Shown: positions 8,917-19,330 of the stretch, piece by piece
Position numbering within the stretch: the first letter of the stretch is position 1
How the letters are laid out: the number at the start of each line of letters is the position of its first letter
Origin: Gammaproteobacteria bacterium
GTDB taxonomy: Bacteria > Pseudomonadota > Gammaproteobacteria > Pseudomonadales > Azotimanducaceae
Length of the DNA: 49,814 nucleotides
Assembly: GCA_012961165.1 (NCBI GenBank)
Contig: DTZW01000322.1
Location: 31,619-81,432, forward strand
Direction of reading: 5' to 3'
Translations under genes and position numbers: made by a program
Notes under the pieces: model-generated
Databases searched by the model: none
Seen by the model: only the letters and a program-made list of their open reading frames with translations
What the model was told of the DNA's origin: nothing

Positions 8917-10629
8917 GTGGTCTTATTAAGCGAATCAATGAAAACGAGTACGCTGATGCCAAACTATCCGCCGATCTACCGATATGGATTGCCCGGGATA
9001 TTTCTGGCTGCAAGTCTGCTCGTGGGCTGTCAGCCAGGCCATGAGGCGACCCCTGGTACGGACACCCCACCTTCAACATCGCCAGCAATCAGCCTCGAGG
9101 TTATCGCGACGGGATCAAACATCGCCGGCGCTAATGGTGTGGCCATTGGCCCTGATGGATTACTCTACGTCGCCTCTGTACTGGGTTCCACCATTACCGT
9201 ACTCGACCCGGATAGCGGAGATGTGGTTCGTACCTGGGGACTTGAAGATGGAGTAATCGGTCCGGATGACCTCGCATTTGGACCGGACGGCAGCTGGTTC
9301 TGGACGTCCATCATGACCGGGGAGGTTGGAGGATTTGATGCCGACGGAAATAAAGTCATCGCCGCTCAGCTGACACCGGGCGTCAATCCAATTACGTTCT
9401 CTGATGACGGACGGCTGTTCGTTGCACAGTGTTTCTTTGGTGACGACCTGTATGAAGTTGATCCAAAAGGAATCAACGAAGCGCGCCTCATTTCCGATCA
9501 ACTCGGACCAGGCTGCGGCCTCAATGGAATGGACTGGGGGCCGGATGGTCGACTGTATGGTCCACGATGGTTTAATGGCGAAGTCATTAGTTTCAACGTC
9601 GATGACAATACTTATCGTCTGGAGGCTACAGGGTTCTCCACACCGGCCGCCGTAAAATTTAGTGCAACTGGAGAACTGCATGTGCTAGACACCGGTACCG
9701 GCGCTGTAATCAAGGTTGACGACGGTAAAATGACTGAAGTGGCCATGTTTTCACCGGGGCTCGACAACTTTGTCTTTGACAGTGACGGCAGATTGTTTGT
9801 TTCCAGTTTTGCAGACGGTTTTGTTAGTCGCCGTGACAACGACGGTACGGTGACTGAATTGCAACCGGGCGGAATGTCCCATTCAGGTGGCGTTACGTTC
9901 CATCAGGGAGAAATTATCACGGCTGACCTGCACGCGATCCGAGGCTATCATCTTGATGGCAGTGAAAGTTTTGTACAACGCAATGTGCTCCGCGTGGGTA
10001 TTATGGGCAGCGCCCTAAATATAGCGAGCGATGGCGATAACTTGCTCCTGACGTCCTGGGTGGATGGCGATGTCCGGGTGTGGGACCAGACTAACCAGCG
10101 TCGCGTCTGGCAAAAGGCAGCTCTTGCCGGTCCAGTTGCCGCCGTCCGCTATGCAGGGCTTGTTGTCGTTGCTGAACATGGTACACACCGTGTAGTAGGT
10201 TTTTCTGATTCAGATGATTCTGTGGAAATTGTATTCGCCGCTGAATTGCCAGCACCCACCGGACTGTTTGCAGTCGGTGAGACCTTGTATGTCTCTGACC
10301 GCGTACTTGGCCAGATATTGAAAGTGGCTGCTGCGGGCAAACCACTTGCCCTTCCTGAAGTAGTTGTCGGCGGCCTCACGACACCGGAAGGGTTTATCGT
10401 ACGTGACGGAAATTTCATCGTCGTTGAAGCAGATACCGGCGCAATCACCGAAATCGATGCGACTGGCAACCGGCGTCATCTAGGCACCATTACCCCGGGT
10501 AGCCAGGCAGCAAGCCCGGCGGAGCCCCCGTCGCAGGTATTTAACGGTATAGCTCAGGATAATGACGGTAATCTTTACGTCGCAGGTGAAACTGAACGTA
10601 AGCTTTTCCGCATCAAGGCCAACCAATGA
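8917..10629 (+). CDS. SMP-30/NHL-type beta-propeller lipoprotein
   Basis: 570 aa; lipobox ASLLVGCQ, repeated GxxxxPDGxLYV-type blades (GVAIGPDGLLYVAS, DLAFGPDGSWF, NDGTV, DNDGNLYVAGE); the true start is probably 8938 or 8956. Confidence 0.8.
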   Translation: MVLLSESMKTSTLMPNYPPIYRYGLPGIFLAASLLVGCQPGHEATPGTDTPPSTSPAISLEVIATGSNIAGANGVAIGPDGLLYVASVLGSTITVLDPDSGDVVRTWGLEDGVIGPDDLAFGPDGSWFWTSIMTGEVGGFDADGNKVIAAQLTPGVNPITFSDDGRLFVAQCFFGDDLYEVDPKGINEARLISDQLGPGCGLNGMDWGPDGRLYGPRWFNGEVISFNVDDNTYRLEATGFSTPAAVKFSATGELHVLDTGTGAVIKVDDGKMTEVAMFSPGLDNFVFDSDGRLFVSSFADGFVSRRDNDGTVTELQPGGMSHSGGVTFHQGEIITADLHAIRGYHLDGSESFVQRNVLRVGIMGSALNIASDGDNLLLTSWVDGDVRVWDQTNQRRVWQKAALAGPVAAVRYAGLVVVAEHGTHRVVGFSDSDDSVEIVFAAELPAPTGLFAVGETLYVSDRVLGQILKVAAAGKPLALPEVVVGGLTTPEGFIVRDGNFIVVEADTGAITEIDATGNRRHLGTITPGSQAASPAEPPSQVFNGIAQDNDGNLYVAGETERKLFRIKANQ

Positions 10630-11114
10630 CAAGCCAGCCTTTAACTCACATAAGTACACGACTCATGATCCGAAAACTTTTCTGTGCCCTATTGCTCTCA
10701 TTCCATGTTGCGGGTGTGTACGCTGATGATGATAACCAGACAGCGATTGCCCTGGCCATGGGAACACTCGACAAATTCATACTGGAATTCAACAACAGGG
10801 ATCTTGAGGCAGTCGCTGCAACCCTGAATTATCCGCATGTGCGCTTCGCTAGCGGTAATGTAGTGATATTCGAAGGCGCGAAATCGTTCACAGATCGCCT
10901 GCTTTACAAAACCCTTACCGACAGCGGTTGGGATCATTCACATTGGTTGAGCCGAGATGTTGTATTGTCTTCACCGGATAAAGTCCATATCGCCACGACC
11001 TTCCAGCGTTACAACGAATCCAATGAACCCATTGGCACCTATGAGTCGCTTTATATAGTGACTCAAAAAAATGGTCACTGGGGAATCCAGGCCAGATCGT
11101 CACTCGCCCCTTAG
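10626..11114 (+). CDS. Secreted SnoaL/NTF2-like protein
   Basis: Signal peptide MIRKLFCALLLSFHVAGVYA, then ALAMGTLDKFILEFNNRDLEAVAATLNYPHVRFASG...; ATGA overlap with upstream propeller gene. Confidence 0.65.
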   Translation: MTSQPLTHISTRLMIRKLFCALLLSFHVAGVYADDDNQTAIALAMGTLDKFILEFNNRDLEAVAATLNYPHVRFASGNVVIFEGAKSFTDRLLYKTLTDSGWDHSHWLSRDVVLSSPDKVHIATTFQRYNESNEPIGTYESLYIVTQKNGHWGIQARSSLAP

Positions 11115-11315
11115 CGCTTCATCTGCGCGTTAAGCAAACGCCAATAGTCGAGAATTCGTTACAAGTGGATGATGACGGTTTCTAGCATAGTGTTCGATAC
11201 GTTTGCTTTGCTCATTGGGGTGCTACGTAGCATAGCTGCTTCGCGCCGACCAAGCTGGCGTTACAGGTCGTTGTGAAAGTCGAACTCTAAACCTCTAACC
11301 AGGTACCTAGACACC

Positions 11316-12446
11316 CTACCCGTCTCGGCCCAGTTGCTCCAACTTATCTATTGGCAGACTTACCAAAAAACTCGTTCCCCTGGGCTTGTTACTTTTAACC
11401 TCAATCCTGCCATCAGCATAATCTACCAGCCCTTTAACGCGAGACAACCCTAACCCTATACTCTCATAGAGCTCCCGGGAAGAATAGAAAGGTTCAAAAA
11501 TACGAGACTGTGTTTCTTCATCCATGCCCACGCCAAGGTCTGAAACCTCTATTAACAATTCTTGTTGCGTCAATGAGCTTCTCAACAAAACAGGGGTTGG
11601 ATCAGCGATCACTGCCTGCAGTGCATTAACGACCATAGGCACGAGAATATCCAGCATCAATGTGGAGGGAACTTCGAGCAGAGCACTACTGTCATCGAAC
11701 TCAAAGACTAACGAGTTTTCTTTGCTGGTAATCGAAGAGCCTAATAGTCTTTGAATATTTTCAAAAACCGATTCAAGGCTACCTCGTTCGGTTTCAAGTT
11801 TAAAACCATAGCCAGCGTATCCTTGCAAGGCTTCGACAATTTTTACACACTCGTCCAGAGAATCTTTGATATCAATAACCCAGTCCGGCTCATAACCAAG
11901 CTCAGCTGAAAGGTAATCGACATTACCCTTAACGACAGTCAATCGATTGTTAAGGTTATGTGAAAGTCCCGCGGAAAGTTTCATGATAGATTGCTGCTTT
12001 TCGTTGTTAACGAGAATTTCAGTTTGTTCCTCTATAATTTTTTTAGCTTCTATCGCTTCAATTCGTTGTTCATACAGGTCAATAAATGTGCTCGCCTTGG
12101 CCCGGAGTTGTTTTGTATTGAATGGTTTGAACAGATAGTCGACCGCGCCGCAATCGTATCCCTCATCAATAAGATCGGTTGCATAAACGTCAGCCGTTAA
12201 GAACAATATGGGGGTGTGCTTATTTTTTCCTGTTTGCCTGATTTTCTTTGCGGCCTCAATGCCGTTGACCTTGGGCATGTGAACATCGAGAACAATAAAC
12301 GCAAATTCGATGCTTGCGCATAGGTCGACAGCTTCCATTGCACTTAAGCATTGGTGCAATTCAATATTGAGGACCCTAAAAGTGAGTTTCAGGACCAAAA
12401 GATTTTCGGGGGTGTCATCGACTATTAATATCGGTACTTCATTCAT
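11316..12446 (-). CDS. Response regulator receiver-histidine kinase fusion (REC N-terminal, HATPase_c C-terminal)
   Basis: 376 aa; ILIVDDTPENLLVLKL...FIVLDVHMPKVNGIEAAKKIR...LFKPF; LSAGLSHNLNNRLTVVKGN; VSDLGVGMDEETQSRIFEPFYSSRELYESIGLGLSRVKG. Confidence 0.93.
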   Translation of the reverse strand: MNEVPILIVDDTPENLLVLKLTFRVLNIELHQCLSAMEAVDLCASIEFAFIVLDVHMPKVNGIEAAKKIRQTGKNKHTPILFLTADVYATDLIDEGYDCGAVDYLFKPFNTKQLRAKASTFIDLYEQRIEAIEAKKIIEEQTEILVNNEKQQSIMKLSAGLSHNLNNRLTVVKGNVDYLSAELGYEPDWVIDIKDSLDECVKIVEALQGYAGYGFKLETERGSLESVFENIQRLLGSSITSKENSLVFEFDDSSALLEVPSTLMLDILVPMVVNALQAVIADPTPVLLRSSLTQQELLIEVSDLGVGMDEETQSRIFEPFYSSRELYESIGLGLSRVKGLVDYADGRIEVKSNKPRGTSFLVSLPIDKLEQLGRDG

Positions 12447-12815
12447 GTCTGATCAACAATAATTGGCTAACTAAACAGGGATACTTTTAGATACTTCCTG
12501 AATATTATGCCCATACTACCCGACCCTATTACACTTGAATTGCATGAGATACGTATTTTTTGTATTTTTGTGGGCTTTTTATGTATTTCTTAAATTTCAA
12601 TCATCGCACTTCAGGCGTATAAAAGCCTTTAGAAAGATAGAGAAAAACTGACCCGCACTCAAAAGGGGTATTGGGGAAGTTGCGGCATGCGCCGGTATTC
12701 GAGGATACACTGATGACGTCGGCTTCTTCGATAACAGCAATAAGTAATCCAATCCGAGGCCCTTGGCAAGTTTGCTCCACTTCCCTGGTCGCTCATGTGA
12801 GTCGCCAGCACGCGG

Positions 12816-14750
12816 TTAACTGTACATAGCGTAAAATAGCTCGTCTTGATCGATTGGTTTGCTAACAAATGCATTAGCGCCAGCGCTTATAGCCATTGCT
12901 CTATTTTCGTCAGCGATGAAAGCTGTGACTACTACAATCCTGGGTTGGGTGATTTTTGCATTTTCTCTGATGCACTTTATCGCCTCATAGCCGTCCATCA
13001 CTGGCATCTGCAGATCCATTAAGACTATATCAAATTCCTCAATACTAACTTGATCGACGGCTTCTTTGCCATTAACAGCAACGCTGGGGGAAAAGCCTTT
13101 CGTTTCCAGGATATGCCTTAGAAGGATGACATTTATATTGTTGTCGTCAACGATTAAAACATTTAGTGGCATTTCGGTGTGGTCATCTACAAGTGCCTTT
13201 TTCTTGATCAACTCAGCCCGTTCAAACGGAAACTCCAGCGTAAAGGTAGAACCTACTCCAAATTCGCTGACGACTGCAAGCGATCCACCCATCGCTTCGC
13301 TAATACGTTGAGAAATACATAGCCCTAGCCCAGTGCCTTGGAACCCTCTTGATAGTGATGAATCAATTTGTTCAAAGGCATCGAAGATTACCTTACAATC
13401 CTCCTCCTTGATACCAATTCCCTCATCCTCGACAGCAATACTAAGTCTTTCTGCATCGCCTGAAGCTTTCAACACGCATCTTAAAGTTATCGATCCATCT
13501 TCAGTGAATTTCAATGCGTTGCTAAGTAGATTGATTAAAATTTGCTTTAGGCAGACAGGATCTATGGCAATTGTACTAGGTACTGATTCAGCGATGTCGA
13601 GTTGAACATGAACTTTGGATTGTTTATTAGCGGCGCAAGCAAGCGAGACACAATCAGCAATATGTCCGCGCAGATCCACCACGACTATTTTTTGTACAAC
13701 TTCACCGTGCTCTATTTTAGAGAAATCCAGTATATCGGTAATCATCTCCAGGAGATGTTGCCCTGAACCGCCAATCGCTTGCACAAGCTCGATTTGTTCT
13801 TCATCGAGATTCTGCTCAATAAGCAGGTCCGATATTCCGATTACGGCATTCAATGGCGTTCTTATTTCATGACTCATATTCGCCAGAAACACGCTTTTAG
13901 CAGTATTGGCCTTCTCAGCATCTTCCTTTGCCCCTACCAGCACTATTGCTTGAGACTCTAGTTGTTCAGTTCGCTGCTTTAGTTTCTGAGTACGCTCAAA
14001 GACAGTCTCCTCAAGATTTCTCAATAAACTCAGAAGATGCTCGGTAAGTCCTTTGACCTCGACAGGTACCCCTCGACCATATAATACCTCGCTTGAATCA
14101 ATATCTTCAGCAGAGTCTATAGTCGCAAGCGCCATTATAGGTGTTGAGATGAGCCTAAGTGTCCGATTTGATATCAATAACGACAGTAGAACAAAGAGGA
14201 CGCCGCTGCTGATAACGAGTACGCTGTTACTTGTTTCGAACCGCCCGAACTCTACCCCTTCTTGAATCCCTTGAAGTTCTAACGATTTGGCAGATCCTTC
14301 ATAAGCGCTAATAAGAACCGCGATGCATTCCTCGTAAACAAGCATCGATTCTGCATCTGTACTTTTAACATCATCAGTTGCCCTGGCAGCTAATAGACGC
14401 CTTAATCCACTTAGTTCATCTGCAAGTAATTGCACCTCGGCATCATTATATTGGTTTTGATAATGGAAGCGGAATGACGCGAGTGACTCTTCAAGAGACC
14501 CTATTTGCTCGCGCACGGGACCTGCTAAATAAGTGACATCACTACCAAAAACAAGATCTGAAATTGTTATAAGAACGTCCAGCGGAATTTTAATTAGCGC
14601 AAAAGAAGTTTCAGCTGCAGCGGATTGTGTAAAGATTAATTGTTTCTCTCCCAGTCGGTCAGCCGTGAACTTGACTACTAACGAAAGTCCAATACCTGCA
14701 AGAAATGCCGATAGCAATACGGCTATGAGGTAGCTCCGTATTGAGTTCAT
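12816..14750 (-). CDS. Hybrid sensor histidine kinase/response regulator
   Basis: 644 aa; two TM segments, [19 protein letters not shown]-box, N-box [19 protein letters not shown]-terminal receiver [10 protein letters not shown]...[16 protein letters not shown]...SKP. Confidence 0.96.
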   Translation of the reverse strand: MNSIRSYLIAVLLSAFLAGIGLSLVVKFTADRLGEKQLIFTQSAAAETSFALIKIPLDVLITISDLVFGSDVTYLAGPVREQIGSLEESLASFRFHYQNQYNDAEVQLLADELSGLRRLLAARATDDVKSTDAESMLVYEECIAVLISAYEGSAKSLELQGIQEGVEFGRFETSNSVLVISSGVLFVLLSLLISNRTLRLISTPIMALATIDSAEDIDSSEVLYGRGVPVEVKGLTEHLLSLLRNLEETVFERTQKLKQRTEQLESQAIVLVGAKEDAEKANTAKSVFLANMSHEIRTPLNAVIGISDLLIEQNLDEEQIELVQAIGGSGQHLLEMITDILDFSKIEHGEVVQKIVVVDLRGHIADCVSLACAANKQSKVHVQLDIAESVPSTIAIDPVCLKQILINLLSNALKFTEDGSITLRCVLKASGDAERLSIAVEDEGIGIKEEDCKVIFDAFEQIDSSLSRGFQGTGLGLCISQRISEAMGGSLAVVSEFGVGSTFTLEFPFERAELIKKKALVDDHTEMPLNVLIVDDNNINVILLRHILETKGFSPSVAVNGKEAVDQVSIEEFDIVLMDLQMPVMDGYEAIKCIRENAKITQPRIVVVTAFIADENRAMAISAGANAFVSKPIDQDELFYAMYS

Positions 14751-14792
14751 ATTCTTACCTTAAGACTGCTGGTGGGTATTATTCTTAAAGCA

Positions 14793-14828
14793 CTGTACTT
14801 ACTGTACTTACTGTACTTACTGTACTTA
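14793..14828. repeat. 9-bp tandem repeat x4 (ctgtactta)
   Basis: Four exact copies of ctgtactta directly adjacent to the stop codon (14829-14831) of the upstream co-oriented gene. Confidence 0.95.
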
Positions 14829-15410
14829 TTAAGAGTCCTGAACTCCAGGCCATAGAGCACTCGCAATAAACAAGGCTTTGACGGCAGAACCGACGATAGC
14901 TCTATCGCGATGATTTAAGTCGGGTTCCGTCTTCAGTACGTTCGTCACTTCCATCAGGTCTGCGCCTGCCAGCATCGTTGTCAGACGATGCATCATACTC
15001 TGGGAAATGGCGCCGCTTCTATTTTTCTGGTACTTGAATTCCGTCAGCGTCATATCTACACCCAAAATCCAAATAATTTCGTCAAGCCCAAAGAGTCCCT
15101 TTTCCGTTCTGGCCTGAACGAACCCAATGTGGGCCTCTCCCTGGTATACTACATAAAGGCTGTGAATGCCGAATTCCTGGAAGTGAGACTCTGGTAAAAC
15201 TTTTACAATCTCGTGCCGCACACTTTCATCGACTACCCCTTCCACGGTTTGAAATGAAGTATAGGTAGGGAAAAACTCTTGAATAATGGAAACAGGTTCG
15301 CGAATCGCACAATATGCGATGGCATAAGCCTTTGTTGCTGATAGTTGCAACAAGATTAGACTGAAGATCAACAAAATCGCGCGATCTGAATACGGTATAT
15401 TAAGCTTCAT
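14829..15410 (-). CDS. Periplasmic protein, possibly FMN_bind-like, in kinase cluster
   Basis: 193 aa; signal peptide ILLIFSLILLQLSATKAYA; LYVVYQGEAHIGFVQARTEKGLFGLDEIIWILGVDMTLTEFKYQ resembles FMN_bind core; family assignment tentative. Confidence 0.6.
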   Translation of the reverse strand: MKLNIPYSDRAILLIFSLILLQLSATKAYAIAYCAIREPVSIIQEFFPTYTSFQTVEGVVDESVRHEIVKVLPESHFQEFGIHSLYVVYQGEAHIGFVQARTEKGLFGLDEIIWILGVDMTLTEFKYQKNRSGAISQSMMHRLTTMLAGADLMEVTNVLKTEPDLNHRDRAIVGSAVKALFIASALWPGVQDS

Positions 15411-15411
15411 A

Positions 15412-16527
15412 CTATTCCCAACGATATTTTAACTGGAAATCAATGACATCCTGATCACCATTGTTCGTGAATGAGCTGAACTCTCTCGTATACTGGACTG
15501 CCCAGGTGAATCCGGCGATCCGTCCGAAGCGCGCTCCTATACTGGCACTTTTCGCTCGTTTCCAGCCAGATTGAAAATCCTCGTTGTAGCTCTTATATTG
15601 GATGTAGCCCACTTTAGCCTCGATCGAGTCGCTCCAATTTAGCTCTACCAAACCATTCCAGGCATCTCTGTCATCCGTATCGCCAAAGGAGAATTGTGAC
15701 ACCAACCCGAATCGATTGAAATACCTTACTCCATCCAGAGCAATTCGCTCCCTCTTGGAGATAATACCGTCGTTCAAAAGGACGTTTCCTCGAAAGATAG
15801 ATAACCCTAAGCCAGGTTCAGGTAGAAACCTCTGTCGGTTGATTGAGTGACCGACCCTTGCGGTAAACGACCATGGATCCTCATTGTGCCTATATTCGAT
15901 CCCACTGCCTCGCGAGAGCAATGCCGAATAATCAAACTTACCCAAGGTGCCATTAATACCCACGCCCCAATCAAGCTTCATGGCAAGATCTCTTGGGGTC
16001 AAAAGCGTCCGAAGACTTTTACTTGTAGAAACAGGCACTTCAAGACCAAAGGGTAACTCCGTATGGCCTATCAAAATATTTAATTTACCATCACCGCTAA
16101 CGTGAAAATTAACGGAGGCATTCCTTACAAGGGATTCACAATCATGGTCGTGTTCAAAAAATGGCGGTCTGCGGGCTTGGTTGTCAGTGCACCACATGTC
16201 GAGTTGAAGATTAACAGTCGCGACATTACGTTTATTTCCAGCAAAGACTTTTCGAGCGTCAATGCCCGTTGAGTAGAGAACGCCGAGCTTCTGAGAGTCG
16301 GCATCCACGAAATAGCTGCCGCGAGCAACGATTTCGAAGGCATTTCGCCAGCTGTTTTGGGCCTGAGCTGCATACAGGTTAGAGCACGACAAGCATAAGC
16401 CTACAAAAGACAGTAAAACCGCCTTTAGCGAATACGCATTGCGAAACAAAGTGTGCATTTTCAAAATATATTCAAGAAGCTTCATGCTCGTCACAGAGGA
16501 CAACCCTGGCAGACGCGCAGCCTCCAC
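15412..16527 (-). CDS. Outer-membrane beta-barrel/porin-like protein
   Basis: 371 aa ORF, likely start M at HTLFRNAYSL with signal peptide; alternating beta-strand pattern, ends in aromatic strand ...DVIDFQLKYRWE; stop is 1 nt upstream of the next gene's ATG. Confidence 0.7.
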   Translation of the reverse strand: MEAARLPGLSSVTSMKLLEYILKMHTLFRNAYSLKAVLLSFVGLCLSCSNLYAAQAQNSWRNAFEIVARGSYFVDADSQKLGVLYSTGIDARKVFAGNKRNVATVNLQLDMWCTDNQARRPPFFEHDHDCESLVRNASVNFHVSGDGKLNILIGHTELPFGLEVPVSTSKSLRTLLTPRDLAMKLDWGVGINGTLGKFDYSALLSRGSGIEYRHNEDPWSFTARVGHSINRQRFLPEPGLGLSIFRGNVLLNDGIISKRERIALDGVRYFNRFGLVSQFSFGDTDDRDAWNGLVELNWSDSIEAKVGYIQYKSYNEDFQSGWKRAKSASIGARFGRIAGFTWAVQYTREFSSFTNNGDQDVIDFQLKYRWE

Positions 16528-16776
16528 TCTTAAGAGCTCTTAGGCTAACTGGGCTAAATCACAAAATCAATGTCGTGCCATAAATTCAATCAATATTTTA
16601 ACCGCCCTCTTAACCAAAATCGAACTATTAATGACACCTATTTGGCGCCGTGTTGTGTGAACCCTTGCACAAAAAAACCCCTAATCAACGGAGGAATCTC
16701 ATGGATATATCCTCGAAACTAAAGGTTGGGCTTGCATTTATTGCGAGGGTAAGTAGACGATATGACACTGCAAATA

Positions 16777-17277
16777 CTAGCTGCGTTGCTCGCGCCACCA
16801 ATCTGGTACCTCAATCGGCATCGTTTGGCTGTTTTGTATCATTAACGGCGTTGCATCCTCTTGAGGTTCCTGCGGATTAGAGGGTACAAGACCCTTGGAT
16901 CCACGATCCATTGGATCCACCCATTTTACCCAATGGTCTTCAATGATTGCACCGAACTTCTCACCAAAGTCTTCGTGGTGATCGCTACTCTGGTGAATGA
17001 GGAATGCCTGAAAATCGTCAAACGAAAGAAGCGCATAATACTCGCCGCGCTCCGGGCCCCTATAGAACTCATAGCGACGGCATCCGGGTTCAGTTGCCCA
17101 GGTATCCCGATAAAGCACTGCCTGCATATCCTCATATGCGGTTTCTTGACCTGCTTTGACCTTTATATAAGAAAGTAGTGTTGCCACGATTTTCTCCGGC
17201 ATAAGTTGACGCGTATCTCTAGCCCCTAGGATATTGATGTGCACCTCAAAAAACCAATGTAAATGCAAACGAACCAA
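16777..17277 (-). CDS. Antibiotic biosynthesis monooxygenase (ABM)-domain protein
   Basis: MPEKIVATLLSYIKVKAGQETAYEDMQAVLYRDTWATEPGCRRYEFYRGPERGEYYALLSFDDFQAFLIHQSSDHHE; dimeric ferredoxin-like ABM pattern. Confidence 0.75.
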   Translation of the reverse strand: MVRLHLHWFFEVHINILGARDTRQLMPEKIVATLLSYIKVKAGQETAYEDMQAVLYRDTWATEPGCRRYEFYRGPERGEYYALLSFDDFQAFLIHQSSDHHEDFGEKFGAIIEDHWVKWVDPMDRGSKGLVPSNPQEPQEDATPLMIQNSQTMPIEVPDWWREQRS

Positions 17278-17655
17278 AGTTTCTGGTGACAGGTGTTTAC
17301 GGTACTGCCTTTCAGTCCTAATAAGGCTCCTAAACTCGCGGTCGGCAATGGCAGCTAGAGGTACGCAAGCACTTTAAATAATCGCAAACCAATTTGACAA
17401 ACTTCACCGGGAGCAGAACGTGGCCCGCAAGGGTGAACCTGCATTTTTGAGAAAACCAAACCAGGAGCTCTATTTACCCCGACATCATAGTCCTGGCAGT
17501 CAATCGGCATCTGGAAGGAACACTCCCCATCAACTTGCCTGAAAGGACTTTTGGGCATCAGAAATCGCTATACTATGATCACTCCTTAGAAAGTGATGCA
17601 GAATTTCTCTATACTCTGGTTATTGAGGTTTTCCTTTACGGATTAACAAGCAGCG

Positions 17656-18978
17656 ATGAAAACTTGGCTTAAATTTTTGCTGACAGGCACTCTGATTGGC
17701 CTCGTGTTTCCTGGCGCTGCGTTAGTCTGGATCGTTTACGTGCTAAATGAACCACAAACACCTGTTAGTTTTTGGCAGGTGCACGAGGCATTCCCGCTTC
17801 TTTTTATCCTTGATCTCGCGCCTTTTGTATTAGGTACTACCTTTTTTATTTTGGGTTTGAAGGTCGGGAAACTGAGAACCGACAGATTACTAATCGAAGA
17901 GGAGTACAGGGGCGCACTTTCGGTCGCTAACATCCCTATCATTATGATTAGAATCGGCGGCGTCGTGGAAGGGTGCAACGCGGCTGTCGAAAAAGTACTG
18001 GGATTACCCCAGGTAGAAATTATTGGGAAAAACATCCTGACAGATTTCGTGAAAGCTGATGCCCAAGATGAAATGCGAAGTATATTTACAGATTTGTTGC
18101 AGACTAAAGAGCTATATAATCTGGAAATACCCTTGATAGATGCCGTCGGTGATCTCAAGTTGGTTCTGATCAGCGCTAAGGTCAGACTGAACACCGCAAA
18201 AGAAGTCGATGGTTTTGTGATATTTGGACAGGATATTACACAATTACGAAATCAAGAGGCCGAGATCAACAGGAAGCAGCAACTTGCAAGAATTGGCCAA
18301 TTGACCGGAGGGGTGGTACACGACCTTAACAATATGCTCAATATTATTGCGGGAAACATAAGATTCCTTAAAGAGGAAGCCGCATATAAAGGTACAGACT
18401 CAGAGGAACTGATAGAAGATATAGAATCTGCAGCCTTCGATGCAGTCGAATTGATAAACAGACTCCTGTCGTTCAGCCGAGAACGCCCTGCAGCGCCCAG
18501 TGAGATGCCTGCTAAAACAATGATGGAAGAGGCTGAAAAGTTAGCGCGGCGTTTAATAAAAGAGCGCAATATTCTTTTAACCTTCGATCAGTTTAACGAT
18601 GATGTCCGGTTAAACATAGACTTCGTCTGGTTTAAAAACTGCTTGCTAAATCTGATCAACAACGCCGCAGACTCAATGAATACAGGCACGATCACTGTGA
18701 CAGCTACCGTTGAAACTTCGTCAAGCGGTAAGGTCGCGAGTTCGTCACCCACGGTACTTCGTATTTCAGTCACTGATGAAGGTTGTGGTATCCCTGACAC
18801 TGAATTAGCGAGGGTGTTGGAACCCTTCTACACAACGAAAGCACCCGATCAGGGCACGGGTTTAGGACTCGCGATGGTGGACAAATTCTGCCAGGAAAGT
18901 GGCGGATACTGCGCAATTTCCTCGGAAATCAACATCGGGACTAAGGTGTCAATGATTCTGCCGTTAATCAATGAATAG
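17656..18978 (+). CDS. PAS-domain sensor histidine kinase (NtrB-like class)
   Basis: 440 aa; two N-terminal TMs, PAS region, LTGGVVHDLNNMLNIIAGNIRFL, LLNLINNAADSM, DEGCGIPDTELARVLEPFYTTKAPDQGTGLGLAMV. Confidence 0.93.
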   Translation: MKTWLKFLLTGTLIGLVFPGAALVWIVYVLNEPQTPVSFWQVHEAFPLLFILDLAPFVLGTTFFILGLKVGKLRTDRLLIEEEYRGALSVANIPIIMIRIGGVVEGCNAAVEKVLGLPQVEIIGKNILTDFVKADAQDEMRSIFTDLLQTKELYNLEIPLIDAVGDLKLVLISAKVRLNTAKEVDGFVIFGQDITQLRNQEAEINRKQQLARIGQLTGGVVHDLNNMLNIIAGNIRFLKEEAAYKGTDSEELIEDIESAAFDAVELINRLLSFSRERPAAPSEMPAKTMMEEAEKLARRLIKERNILLTFDQFNDDVRLNIDFVWFKNCLLNLINNAADSMNTGTITVTATVETSSSGKVASSSPTVLRISVTDEGCGIPDTELARVLEPFYTTKAPDQGTGLGLAMVDKFCQESGGYCAISSEINIGTKVSMILPLINE

Positions 18979-19330
18979 CCGCATGGTCGAGGTGACGCGA
19001 GTACCAGTGAGTCATCAATCAATTCAGTCCGCAGATTCTCAGTGCACCGGTTCTGCTCGGCGATTACTTTCGTTTTAGTGGCCTCGCTACCGAAACCACG
19101 CAACAAGTCGGTCACTGACCGGTAAATACTAGTCAGTGGCGAGCAAAAAATTTGGTAGAACTGTCATTGTATCGGTAATCTCATCGTTCCGAGCACCACT
19201 TTCCTCGCCCTAAGACCGCCACCAAATAGCTGATTACAAGCCGCTTTCGGAAATAATTGTAGTCGGATATACATTTTGCGGTGAGAGGATTATTCTTTTT
19301 GAAAGAAACTTCCAAAATTCAAGGGTCCTG

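Noticed and set aside
11095-11260. Possible integron attC-like site (GCCCCTTAG...GCGTTAAGCAAACGCC)
   Set aside because: GTTAAGC fits GTTRRRY superficially, but no matching RYYYAAC partner with the right spacing or imperfect palindrome was found, and no integrase or cassette array is present.
12659-12874. Minus [19 protein letters not shown]... beyond the hybrid kinase 3' end
   Set aside because: Upstream half is an out-of-frame reading of the kinase C-terminus; the rest has no recognisable similarity.
19113-19138. CACTGAC...GTCAGTG inverted repeat after the PAS kinase
   Set aside because: 7-bp arms with 12-nt loop and no T-tract; too weak to call a terminator or operator.
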